Shown: positions 7,847-16,027 of the stretch, piece after piece
How the letters are laid out: each line of letters starts with the position of its first letter
Numbering within the stretch: the stretch's first letter is position 1
Origin: Deltaproteobacteria bacterium CG11_big_fil_rev_8_21_14_0_20_45_16
GTDB lineage: Bacteria; Bdellovibrionota; UBA2394
Assembly: GCA_002787535.1 (NCBI GenBank)
Contig: PCXB01000008.1
Coordinates: 1 to 52,475, forward strand
Length of the DNA stretch: 52,475 bases
Reading direction: 5' to 3'
Notes under the pieces: model-generated
What the model was told of the DNA's origin: nothing
The model's database searches: none
Seen by the model: the letters and a program-made list of their open reading frames with translations, nothing else
Position numbers and translations under genes: made by a program

Positions 7847-9070
7847 TTATTCAGGCTGAAGACCTCGCTTTTTAATTTTCTCGACCAAGGTGGTGCGGTT
7901 CATTTGAAGTAGCTGGGCAGCCTTATTCTTGTTCCAACGAGTTTTTTCAAGAGCCTTCAAAATCAACTCATTTTCAAACTGAACAACAGTCTCTTCTAAG
8001 GGCAAGCCCTCATCTGGAAATCCATCTTTCATCAGACCCCCAAGGCCCATTGATGAGTTGTCCGATCGGAATTGATGAAGCTTTTGAGGGACATCATCAA
8101 TTCCGATCAAGCCCTCCCCTTTTAAAATACAAAGCCGCTGACAAATATTTTCAAGTTCGCGGACATTTCCAGGCCAAGAATATCGAATCAACACATCCTG
8201 AGCTTCCCGACTCAATCCTTCGATTCTGAAATTCTTTTTATCATTAAATTTTTTAATAAAGTGATTAATCAATAGCGGAATATCCTCTCGGCGATCGCGC
8301 AGCGGTGGCAAATGAATCGGAATAACATTCAATCGATAGTAAAGATCCTCTCGGAAGTTTCCTTTAGCAACCTGCGCCTCCAAATCAATGTTGGTCGCGG
8401 CGACAACGCGGCAATCCGATTTCATCGTCTTCGTACTACCCACGGGTTCAAATTGCTTTTCCTGCAAAGCCCTCAATATTTTGACTTGAAGGCTAGTTGG
8501 CATATCGCCAATTTCGTCCAAGAATAAGGTGCCTTGATGAGCCAAAGTAAACCGGCCCACACGCGAAGCGTTGGCCCCAGTATAAGCTCCCTTAATATGT
8601 CCAAACAACTCCGACTCCAAAAGTTCCGACGGAATAGCTCCACAGTTCACCGGAACAAAGGCCTTAGTTCGTCGTGTGGATTTTTGATGAAGAGCTCGAG
8701 CGACAAGCTCCTTGCCAGTACCACTTTCCCCCAAAATCAACACCGTCGAGTCGGTATCGGCCACCTTATCGATCAGCTCAAAAACCTTGTGCATGATGGC
8801 GCTAGCGCCGACGAAGGGGGCGTCGAGATTCATAGTCGACGCCATGATCTGCTCCTGTGCCAGCGCTCGCTCGCTCGCTTGGAGTGCAGCATTGTCTAAT
8901 GCAGACTTTTTCCATCCATTTTCGAGCTCAGTAATCTCGAGGCTAGATTCCGGCCAGTCCTGCGATTCCGTTAAATCCACATCTCCAGCTAAATCCACAT
9001 CTCCAGCAGTTTTTTCACGATCCATACGTTGATTTCCCTCCCCCGAGTCGTCAGATTTTTGATAGGTCAA
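7847..9070 (-). CDS. Sigma-54-dependent transcriptional activator without a receiver domain
   Basis: A bacterial enhancer-binding protein of 407 residues that remodels sigma-54 RNA polymerase. Residues 1-82 are low-complexity and charged, with no REC, GAF or PAS domain visible. The AAA+ domain spans about 86-315: Walker A GESGTGKE (114-121), the sigma-54 contact loop as GAYTGA (161-166, Tyr instead of Phe, a known variant), and Walker B TLFLDEIGD (181-189). A Fis-type HTH lies at about 365-405 (NKNKAAQLLQMNRTTLVEKI). Regulators lacking REC are often controlled by partner proteins. It is divergent from a histidine kinase gene across 235 bases. Its target genes are not visible. Confidence 0.9.
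   Translation of the reverse strand: MTYQKSDDSGEGNQRMDREKTAGDVDLAGDVDLTESQDWPESSLEITELENGWKKSALDNAALQASERALAQEQIMASTMNLDAPFVGASAIMHKVFELIDKVADTDSTVLILGESGTGKELVARALHQKSTRRTKAFVPVNCGAIPSELLESELFGHIKGAYTGANASRVGRFTLAHQGTLFLDEIGDMPTSLQVKILRALQEKQFEPVGSTKTMKSDCRVVAATNIDLEAQVAKGNFREDLYYRLNVIPIHLPPLRDRREDIPLLINHFIKKFNDKKNFRIEGLSREAQDVLIRYSWPGNVRELENICQRLCILKGEGLIGIDDVPQKLHQFRSDNSSMGLGGLMKDGFPDEGLPLEETVVQFENELILKALEKTRWNKNKAAQLLQMNRTTLVEKIKKRGLQPE
8972..9007. repeat. Perfect 18-bp tandem duplication inside the sigma-54 activator gene
   Basis: Two identical 18-base units (8972-8989 and 8990-9007) encode AGDVDL twice in the N-terminal region of the activator. The reading frame is unaffected. The unit is the sort of in-frame direct repeat that can vary by replication slippage. 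Confidence 0.9.
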
Positions 9071-9214
9071 AAGCCTGACACCTTAAGACTATCAGATTCT
9101 TGACGGCGATAAAAGATCCACAGAAAAAATGTTTATGCTGGAAACGTTTGTTAACAATTCATACTGGAAACTAAAGTTGCTAAAAAGGCTATTTTAAGGC
9201 ATTTACTGGCCGTT

Positions 9215-9243
9215 TTGACAGGAAGCTCAACTAACTCTACAAT
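9215..9243 (+). promoter_or_regulatory. Near-consensus sigma-70 promoter for the kinase/GGDEF pair
   Basis: A perfect -35 TTGACA (9215-9220), a 17-base spacer and -10 TACAAT (9238-9243, 5 of 6 matches). Transcription would begin near 9250, about 55 bases upstream of the kinase start. It is the best promoter match seen in this window. Confidence 0.75.
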
Positions 9244-9305
9244 CCGTGCCTAATCGAATTTTGACGGCTATAGCCTAAAATGAATTTATCTCGGGGGTAG
9301 AGACT

Positions 9306-10145
9306 TTGACGCAAGCTCGATACGACAGTTCAAAAAAGAAAAAATTATCTCGGACGGTGACGCCCAGCCTCCCTCTTTTTAATTCTCGTCGAAACACTAA
9401 GGAGGGCCCATCGTTGTCCTCCAAACATATTTTTCAGCTAAAGGCTGAACTTAATCGTTACCAGCAACGGGATCGAGAATGGCGTCTGTTATTTGGAATG
9501 CTCGCTCACGATCTTAAAGAACCCCTCCTTACCTTGGAGGGCTTTACGAAACTTTTGCAAGAATCTGAACCACAGAATAAAGAACAAAAAAAGTATATGA
9601 AGGTTATTCGAGAGGCCGTAGGAAGCCTTCATCTTTTGATTGGATCACTGCAATCGATTACACTATTATCACAAGAAGCATCGGATTTAACCGACCTGAG
9701 TCTTATTCAAATTCTCGACAGCGTTCTCACGTCCCTCTCCGAACAGATCAAACGGAGTAAAGGCAAAATCATTCTTCCGGAGCGCGATGCGATGATCAGA
9801 GCTGATCCGGCAAGAATATATCAGATTTTTCTTAACCTGATTGCCAACTCCTTAAAGTATCATCACGCGGATCGCGTGCCAGAAATTAAAATTCGCTATC
9901 GTAAAGATCCAACCTATCACCGAATTAGCATTCAGGATAACGGTATCGGCATTCAGCCAAAAGATATGGAAAGAATTTTTACAGCCTTTACACGCTTAGA
10001 AGATGTCGCCTCTGAAGGCTTGGGCCTTGGCTTGTCTATTGTAAAGCGAATTGCCGAAAGCTGTGGCGGCTTTGTAAACGTGAGAAGCAGCCAAGGTGTC
10101 GGAACAACATTTACTGTCTACCTTCCTCGATCGGGCGCATCATGA
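9306..10145 (+). CDS. Soluble sensor histidine kinase
   Basis: The 279-residue protein has no TM helix and no recognisable sensor domain. Residues 1-58 are basic and then coiled. The dimerisation/phosphoacceptor helix carries H68 (MLAHDLKEPL). The ATPase domain has the N box around N181 (FLNLIANSLKYHH), G1 DNGIG (211-215), an F-box region (IFTAFTRL) and G2 GLGLGLS (238-244). It starts with TTG, preceded by GGGGG about 6 bases upstream. The stop overlaps the ATG of the next gene, so kinase and regulator are translationally coupled and are very likely partners. Confidence 0.92.
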   Translation: MTQARYDSSKKKKLSRTVTPSLPLFNSRRNTKEGPSLSSKHIFQLKAELNRYQQRDREWRLLFGMLAHDLKEPLLTLEGFTKLLQESEPQNKEQKKYMKVIREAVGSLHLLIGSLQSITLLSQEASDLTDLSLIQILDSVLTSLSEQIKRSKGKIILPERDAMIRADPARIYQIFLNLIANSLKYHHADRVPEIKIRYRKDPTYHRISIQDNGIGIQPKDMERIFTAFTRLEDVASEGLGLGLSIVKRIAESCGGFVNVRSSQGVGTTFTVYLPRSGAS

Positions 10146-11119
10146 AAATTTTGATTATCGATGACAACAAACATCATGCTGAACTTGCCTCCAAGCGCCT
10201 CGAGCAAGAGGGCTGGAAAGTAACGATCACGGACGACCCCAAGATCGACGAAAATCTTTTGAAGTATCACTTTATTCTTTTGGACTACAGCATGCCTCGC
10301 CAAACTGGCATCGACATACTTAAGCAGCTTAAAGAGCGTGATATTAGAATCCCGGTTATTTTAATGACCGGACATGGCAACGAACTTATTGCTAGCGAAG
10401 CCATCAAGCTTGGTGCCTACGATTATTTAATCAAGGATACGAAACTAATTTATCTGGATCGGCTTCCTTCCGTGATTCGCGAAGCCAAGTCCAAACACGA
10501 ATTAATTGAGACCAATAGATTCCTCATTCAGGAACTTCGGCGAACCAATGATCGCCTCCAACGGCTAACCCTGATCGATGAAATGACAGGAATTTATAAC
10601 TATCGATTTCTGTCGAGACAGCTTTCTACGGAAATAAAGCGGGCGACACGATACGACAAGCCGCTCTGCGTTTGTCTTATCGATATTGATTTCTTTAAGC
10701 ACATTAATGATCAATTCGGTCATCCCAGTGGAGACCTTGCCCTTAAATCGGTGGCCACGATATTAAATGAGACCGTTCGTTCGGTTGACTTTGTGGGCCG
10801 CTACGCCGGTGATGAGTTTTTGATTATTTTTCCTGACACGGATTTGCGAGATGCCCAAAAACTCTGCGAAAGAATTGTGGATCGAGTATACAAAAACCCT
10901 ATCTTAATCGGTTCAAAAAGAATCTCTATTAGTCTGTCGGTAGGATGTGCGGACTTCGATTCGCAAAGCCGCAATACGGCTGATAGTCTGGTTGAAGCTG
11001 CTGACCGCTGTCTTTATGCGGCCAAATCAGCGGGCCGCAATACGGTCAAATCCATTCGAGATCTCGAGCTAACTACTTCTTCTTCCGAACCGAGCGAACA
11101 GCTTCAGCCTTCCTTTTGA
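10142..11119 (+). CDS. Response regulator with GGDEF diguanylate cyclase output
   Basis: Predicted to make cyclic-di-GMP when phosphorylated by the upstream kinase. Residues 1-115 are a receiver domain (acidic D7/D8, phosphoacceptor D48, K98), then a helical linker, then a GGDEF domain (about 142-300). The active-site motif is AGDEF (222-226); Ala in the first position is found in active cyclases. An inhibitory I-site RxxD is present (RSVD, 213-216), five residues ahead of it. Metal ligand D181 sits in LIDIDFFK. The gene's last 47 bases overlap the convergent small basic protein gene. Confidence 0.92.
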   Translation: MKILIIDDNKHHAELASKRLEQEGWKVTITDDPKIDENLLKYHFILLDYSMPRQTGIDILKQLKERDIRIPVILMTGHGNELIASEAIKLGAYDYLIKDTKLIYLDRLPSVIREAKSKHELIETNRFLIQELRRTNDRLQRLTLIDEMTGIYNYRFLSRQLSTEIKRATRYDKPLCVCLIDIDFFKHINDQFGHPSGDLALKSVATILNETVRSVDFVGRYAGDEFLIIFPDTDLRDAQKLCERIVDRVYKNPILIGSKRISISLSVGCADFDSQSRNTADSLVEAADRCLYAAKSAGRNTVKSIRDLELTTSSSEPSEQLQPSF

Positions 11120-11192
11120 TACGCGCTTTTTTCTTGCGTTGTGATTTTCGTTGCTTAACTTTTGGAGTTGATCGATTACTGCCTCGTCCCAT
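11073..11192 (-). CDS. 39-residue Lys/Arg-rich protein following ompH
   Basis: ATG at 11192 with a near-perfect Shine-Dalgarno (AGGAGG, about 7 bases upstream). The product begins MGRGSNRSTPKVKQRKSQ and is almost entirely Lys, Arg and small residues, ending in KKK. Composition and size suggest an RNA- or ribosome-associated protein, but I cannot assign a named family. It lies 19 bases downstream of the ompH stop on the same strand, so it is probably the last gene of the lysS-bamA operon. Its 3' end overlaps the GGDEF gene antisense by 47 bases. Confidence 0.75.
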   Translation of the reverse strand: MGRGSNRSTPKVKQRKSQRKKKARIKRKAEAVRSVRKKK

Positions 11193-11211
11193 TTTAAGTT
11201 CCTCCTAAAAA

Positions 11212-11766
11212 CTACTTCTTCTTAGCTTTATATTTTTTATTATATTCTTGAATCAACTTTTCGGTCAGATCTGTATAATTGGACGCATACAGCAAGCCGC
11301 TTTCGTTTTTCTCCAAAACCATCGCATAGCCATCTTGACGGCCCAATTCGACGACAATGTCTCGAAGTCTTGTCAGGATTCCTCGAGTCGCTTCCATTTC
11401 TTTTTGAGAAATATCTTTTTGATGATTCTGAACCAGGGTCAAATAATTCTCATATTTTCCTCGAAACTCTTTTTCCTTCGTCCCCAGACCTTCCATAGCT
11501 TCGGGTTTCAAAAGTCCGCTAGCAGCCTTCTTTTGCATCCCTTCAATATCTATCTGAAGCTTTTCAAGCTCCGCTTTTTGCCTTTCAATTTCCTTCTGCT
11601 TTCCTTCAAACTCCTTTTTTAGTTTATCTTTCGCTGTCTTTCCTTCTTCAACAGAATTCAAGGCTTGCTGAAAATCTACCATCCCCAATTTCATATCGGC
11701 GGCCTTCAGATGAAAGCCTCCCAACGAAAGACATAAACTCAAAAGTACCCACGAAAATATTCGCAT
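11212..11766 (-). CDS. Periplasmic chaperone OmpH/Skp
   Basis: Skp-like chaperones hold unfolded outer-membrane proteins on the way to the Bam complex. The 184 residues begin with a signal peptide (MRIFSWVLLSLCLSLGGF, cleaved near KAA-D). The mature protein opens with the conserved LGMVDFQQALNSVEEGK strand-helix, then a long Lys/Glu-rich coiled-coil (about 45-140) and a returning beta segment (YAMVLEKNESGLLYAS). I chose ATG 11766, 31 bases after the bamA stop; an upstream frame extension would place residues before the signal peptide. Order bamA-ompH is typical. Confidence 0.92.
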   Translation of the reverse strand: MRIFSWVLLSLCLSLGGFHLKAADMKLGMVDFQQALNSVEEGKTAKDKLKKEFEGKQKEIERQKAELEKLQIDIEGMQKKAASGLLKPEAMEGLGTKEKEFRGKYENYLTLVQNHQKDISQKEMEATRGILTRLRDIVVELGRQDGYAMVLEKNESGLLYASNYTDLTEKLIQEYNKKYKAKKK

Positions 11767-11797
11767 ATTAAAAATCCTTCCTATCCGATGAAAACTA

Positions 11798-14122
11798 CTA
11801 AAAAGGCGCCCCAATTGAAAAGTCGAATAAGACGCTATCTTCTCCAGGCTTTTTATCCAAGGGAATCCCCCACTCAAATCTCAAGGGTCCTAGGGGTGAG
11901 AACCATCTAAACCCAAAACCCGCGCTCTTTCGAAGATTAGTAAAGTCATAATTATCTTCAGGAAAAGTATTGCCCATATCGTAGAAGAGTACGCCCTTAA
12001 TCTGAGCCTCCGAAAAGATATCAAACAGGTACTCAACATTAAAGATAAGCTGTTTATTTCCCCCAAGTCGGAGTCTGTCGACGTCCGAGACAGACATTTC
12101 GCTGTCGTCGGCCCGTCTTCCCGTTACGGAAAAGGGCACGTATATGGAGGGGCCCAAAGATCGGAAAAGATGGCCTCGAATACTGTATATTCCCCCAGGA
12201 ACAAAGCGTTCATTAAAAGGCGTGCTTCGATCTTCCATTCCCCTAAGGTAATCCGCTCGCACCCCCAAGCTCAAGACGCTGCCTCCAAATAGAGTTGCAT
12301 CATCATCAAAGACTTTAAAATATTTTTTACCCGTATAGTTAAGCTTCCAATACGAGAGGTCACTCCCCAAATATCTAGAAGCATGTACTGAAGTTAGCTG
12401 ATTCAAGCTTCCCGAGCTCGGCAAATAAATCTCTCGAGTGTTTAACGTATCCCGAGTTAAAGCCACACTAACATTGGAGTCCAAACCAAAGGAGTTTGGA
12501 AAATAATTTGAAATGATATCCTGAATGTTGATTCCAATATCTCTGAGTTCATAGGTTCCTGAAACTCTCCAGTTTTTGACAATGGGATGGCCAAGGGAGA
12601 CTGATCCACCTCGTTCCGTGATCCTCGTCTCGTCAACCGACTGAATTTCTGTATTGAAGGCCTGGAGGGTCAGTGAAAGATTGGTATCGTTAACACGTGG
12701 GTTTCTAAAATAGGCATTGAAAATTTGTCGGCGAGAAGAAAACAAGGCCGAAAGACTCACGTCATAGCCTCGACCAAAAAGATTAACCTTGGAAACCGAG
12801 CCCTGAAGACCAAATCGATCAAAGGACGAAAAGCTGGCTCCGACAGTGAGAGTCCCCGTGTTTTTCTCCTCAACCTCAATACTGATATCCATCTTCTGTT
12901 CATCTAGAATGTCTTTCTGGATGAATTTGACAGAAGCAAAGTAGCCCAGCTTCTCAAGATTAGATTTAGATTCACGATATCTCGAAATATTAAATAGCTC
13001 GCCTTCAGTTACCTCAAGCTCCCGACGGATAACGCGATCCAGAGTTTCAAAATTACCCTGAATGTCAATCTGACCAAAATAAACCAGGCTTCCTTTGTCG
13101 ATTCTAAAATCAACATCAAGAATATTGTTTTCGGGATCTGCTACAACCCATGACGGGCTCACGTTGGCGTAGGCATAACCCTGATCGCCATAAATATCTT
13201 GAATCTTTTGTAGGTCCTCTTGAATTTTAAGGTAGTTCCACCAATTCTTGTTTTGAGAGCTAAGACTTTCTAGGGTCTCATCGGGATTCTGTATAAAATC
13301 TAGGTCACCAGAAAATGTAATCTTCCCAACGCGGTATCTCTCACCTTCAAAGACATTATACGAAACCACAACTTCTCGACGATCCGGCGTGAAAGTTATC
13401 GAAGGTTTGTCAACTCGAGCAAAAGCATAGCCTCGCTTTAAGTACTCCATTTGAATCCGCCTCGAGTCCACCTGAACCAGGATATCTTCATCGAACTGAC
13501 CTCGACTCGTTAGGCCACTCCAATAACCCCCTTCACGGATGAGCATAGCCCCTTTTAAGGTTTCATCGGACAGTCTAGAATTTCCTTGGATATATATTTT
13601 TCGAACTAAAACTTTGGTTCCCTCATCAATCAGAAATTTTAAATTCTTAATTCGGTCTTCCTTGAGAATCTCTGTGCGCACGGTAACAAGATAGTAACCT
13701 TTATCGCGATAGAGCTTTCGAATCTTCTCTATTGTTCGTTTAACAAGGGCCTCGTCCCAAAGAACGGGCGGCTTCAGTTCTAACGCCTTTTCGATATCTT
13801 CAGTCGAAACTTTGGAATTACCCTCGTAAAGAAACTTCTGAATATATTCTTTTTCAGAAACCACCACGACAAGGCGCAAGCCCCCAGATGCTTCTTCCAT
13901 ATCAATACGCACATCATTAAAAAGACCGGTATTATAAAGAGCTCGAAGATCATCCCGAACTCGAATACGATCTAGAACTGCCCCCTTTTTGCTACTTACA
14001 TATTGAAGTACGGCTTCATCACTCAATCGCTCATTGCCATCAACACGCCTCTCAACAATGGTTTGCGCCCACACCAATATAGGAAAAAGAAGCATCGCTA
14101 TAGAAAAGCACAGTCGTCTCAC
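11798..14122 (-). CDS. bamA: Outer membrane protein assembly factor BamA
   Basis: BamA folds and inserts beta-barrel proteins in the outer membrane. The 774 residues start with a signal peptide (cleaved near VWA-QT), then about five POTRA domains (20-420) with recurring 'G...Y..a.V' patterns, then the C-terminal barrel (about 420-774). The Omp85 loop motif reads SIRGH near 640, where VRGF/Y is usual. The protein ends in Phe (FSIGAPF), the barrel C-terminal signature. Its start overlaps the lolD stop by 4 bases and ompH follows. Confidence 0.95.
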   Translation of the reverse strand: MRRLCFSIAMLLFPILVWAQTIVERRVDGNERLSDEAVLQYVSSKKGAVLDRIRVRDDLRALYNTGLFNDVRIDMEEASGGLRLVVVVSEKEYIQKFLYEGNSKVSTEDIEKALELKPPVLWDEALVKRTIEKIRKLYRDKGYYLVTVRTEILKEDRIKNLKFLIDEGTKVLVRKIYIQGNSRLSDETLKGAMLIREGGYWSGLTSRGQFDEDILVQVDSRRIQMEYLKRGYAFARVDKPSITFTPDRREVVVSYNVFEGERYRVGKITFSGDLDFIQNPDETLESLSSQNKNWWNYLKIQEDLQKIQDIYGDQGYAYANVSPSWVVADPENNILDVDFRIDKGSLVYFGQIDIQGNFETLDRVIRRELEVTEGELFNISRYRESKSNLEKLGYFASVKFIQKDILDEQKMDISIEVEEKNTGTLTVGASFSSFDRFGLQGSVSKVNLFGRGYDVSLSALFSSRRQIFNAYFRNPRVNDTNLSLTLQAFNTEIQSVDETRITERGGSVSLGHPIVKNWRVSGTYELRDIGINIQDIISNYFPNSFGLDSNVSVALTRDTLNTREIYLPSSGSLNQLTSVHASRYLGSDLSYWKLNYTGKKYFKVFDDDATLFGGSVLSLGVRADYLRGMEDRSTPFNERFVPGGIYSIRGHLFRSLGPSIYVPFSVTGRRADDSEMSVSDVDRLRLGGNKQLIFNVEYLFDIFSEAQIKGVLFYDMGNTFPEDNYDFTNLRKSAGFGFRWFSPLGPLRFEWGIPLDKKPGEDSVLFDFSIGAPF

Positions 14123-14793
14123 TTAAGAACGCCTTCCTGTAAATTAAGATGCCTATCCAGCTTAGACGACAACTCAAGATTATGAGTGGCCATCACCAAG
14201 CCTGCACCGAGTTCTCGACATCGATCCATAAGAATTTGAAAAACCGATTGGGCTGTATGGGTATCTAGATTTCCCGTTGGCTCGTCTGCCAGAATAAGCT
14301 TAGGCTCACGGACCAAAGCTCTCGCAATCGAAACTCTTTGTTGCTCGCCGCCTGACAGCTGAGAAGGTCGATGCATTAGTCTCTCTCCAAGTCCCACCTT
14401 TTCAAGCCAAAGCTTAGCGCGTGAACACGCCTCAGCCTCAGTTCGCGCCACCAGCAACAAAGGTAACATAACATTTTCAATCGCTGACAATTCCGCCATA
14501 AGATAATGAAACTGGAAGACAAAGCCTAACTTTTCTTGGCGAATCTTCGCACGCTCTTTCTCCGCTGAACACATCATATCCCGGTCATCTAAGAAAAACT
14601 CTCCTGAATCGATCTCGTCTAATAGACCAAGGCAATGAAGGAGAGTAGATTTTCCGACACCACTAGCGCCAGTAACAGCCAAACTTTCTCCGGCTTTTAA
14701 TTGCAAAGAGAGGCCCTTGAGAACAGACACCTTTATGTCCGCTCGGACGTAGGATTTGTGAAGATTGCGGGCATTCAACAAAAACTCTGACAT
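14119..14793 (-). CDS. lolD: Lipoprotein-releasing ABC ATPase LolD
   Basis: LolD powers release of lipoproteins from the inner membrane to LolA. The 224 residues carry Walker A GASGVGKS (42-49), Q-loop FQFHYL, signature LSGGEQQR (about 144-151), Walker [13 protein letters not shown] and switch His (ATHN). The Q-loop/LolD signature and position next to the LolC/E gene separate it from related MacB and FtsE ATPases. It begins one base after the permease stop. Confidence 0.93.
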   Translation of the reverse strand: MSEFLLNARNLHKSYVRADIKVSVLKGLSLQLKAGESLAVTGASGVGKSTLLHCLGLLDEIDSGEFFLDDRDMMCSAEKERAKIRQEKLGFVFQFHYLMAELSAIENVMLPLLLVARTEAEACSRAKLWLEKVGLGERLMHRPSQLSGGEQQRVSIARALVREPKLILADEPTGNLDTHTAQSVFQILMDRCRELGAGLVMATHNLELSSKLDRHLNLQEGVLK

Positions 14794-14794
14794 C

Positions 14795-16009
14795 TTACTC
14801 CACCTTCAATCCTTCAGTGGTGTTCAGACTAGCCGCCAATTTCGCTGGATACAAAGTCGCTACAGCACTAATCGCTAAAGCTCCAAGGATAACAAATAGG
14901 AGATCCGCCACTCGAATATCCACGGGCACTCTGTCAATCATATAAACTTGTGGGTTAAGCGGAAACTTGATCCAGTCTCGCAACACAAGACTTAGAAAAA
15001 CTCCCATGACGGCTCCGACAATGGTCCCCACTAAGCCAATAAACATTCCTTGAAAGAAAAAAATTCTCAACACGAGGCCGTCATTCGCGCCCATACTTTT
15101 TAGAATCGCTATATCTTTGGTTTTATCCCTTACAATCATGATCAACGACCCACATATATTAAAGGCCGCCACTAAAACAATAAGGGCCAGAATAATCGCC
15201 ATCACCGTTTTTTCGAGACGCAAGGCTGACAAAAAATCTTCATTGACCGAAAGCCAGTCCTGAAAATGGGCTTCTTCCCCAAAATTCATTTGCAAATCAC
15301 GACGCAAGCTCAATATTCGACTGACTTCATTAGCCTTAATCTCCATTTGATGCGGGGATCGCTGAAAAATATCCTGAGCCATCGCAAGCGGCATATAAAT
15401 ATGATGCGAATCATATTTAGTCATTCCCGAGCGGAAGCTATCCACAACTTCAATTTTTTTCATCCGCGGCACAACCCCCAAAGGAGAGTAATCCGCTTGG
15501 TTCAAAAGTAGCGTGATTTTGTCACCCGCTCCAACACCCAGTCTTCGAGATAGACTTTCCCCCAAAAAAACTCCGCCCTCATTGAATTCTTTCCAATTCT
15601 TTTGGGCTAAGTATTCATTCAGGTCCAGGACAGTCTTGACCTTCTCAGGATCAACGCCCTTCACAAATACTCCCTCTGAGCCCCCCTCGGGACTGAGCGC
15701 AAACGCCTCCCCATAGACAACTGGCATCACAGATGCCACGCCAGGAAATTTCTCGATCCTCTTGAGTAAGTCGGTGAAACTCGGTCTATCGGGCTGATCA
15801 TTTTGAAAGGCATTTACGATGATATGGGCATTATTCCCCAGAATCTTTCCACTAAGATCCCTCTCAAAGCCGCTCATTACCGCCAACACAGTAACCAAAC
15901 TCATCACGCCGACAATAACCCCAGCCAAAGCGATCCATGTAATCACGGAAAGTCCCCGACCTCGCTGTGAGCTCAAATATCGTCTAGCGAGAAAGTATTC
16001 AACTCGCAT
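14795..16009 (-). CDS. Lipoprotein-releasing permease LolC/LolE family
   Basis: The 404-residue protein has the MacB/LolC fold: TM1 (about 22-46), a large periplasmic domain (47-265), then three TM helices (about 270-300, 315-345, 370-395). The N-terminal FLARRYL and the GVMSLVTVLAVMSGFE stretch are typical of LolC/E. Only one such gene is present here, whereas gamma-proteobacteria have separate lolC and lolE. A single homodimeric permease (LolF-like) is a plausible arrangement, but a second gene elsewhere cannot be excluded. Confidence 0.88.
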   Translation of the reverse strand: MRVEYFLARRYLSSQRGRGLSVITWIALAGVIVGVMSLVTVLAVMSGFERDLSGKILGNNAHIIVNAFQNDQPDRPSFTDLLKRIEKFPGVASVMPVVYGEAFALSPEGGSEGVFVKGVDPEKVKTVLDLNEYLAQKNWKEFNEGGVFLGESLSRRLGVGAGDKITLLLNQADYSPLGVVPRMKKIEVVDSFRSGMTKYDSHHIYMPLAMAQDIFQRSPHQMEIKANEVSRILSLRRDLQMNFGEEAHFQDWLSVNEDFLSALRLEKTVMAIILALIVLVAAFNICGSLIMIVRDKTKDIAILKSMGANDGLVLRIFFFQGMFIGLVGTIVGAVMGVFLSLVLRDWIKFPLNPQVYMIDRVPVDIRVADLLFVILGALAISAVATLYPAKLAASLNTTEGLKVE

Positions 16010-16027
16010 GAGTCCCCTTGTAAAATC

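Noticed and set aside
8447-8470. GGTTCAAAT-like stretch suggesting a tRNA T-loop
   Set aside because: It is inside the sigma-54 activator coding sequence and no cloverleaf can be drawn.
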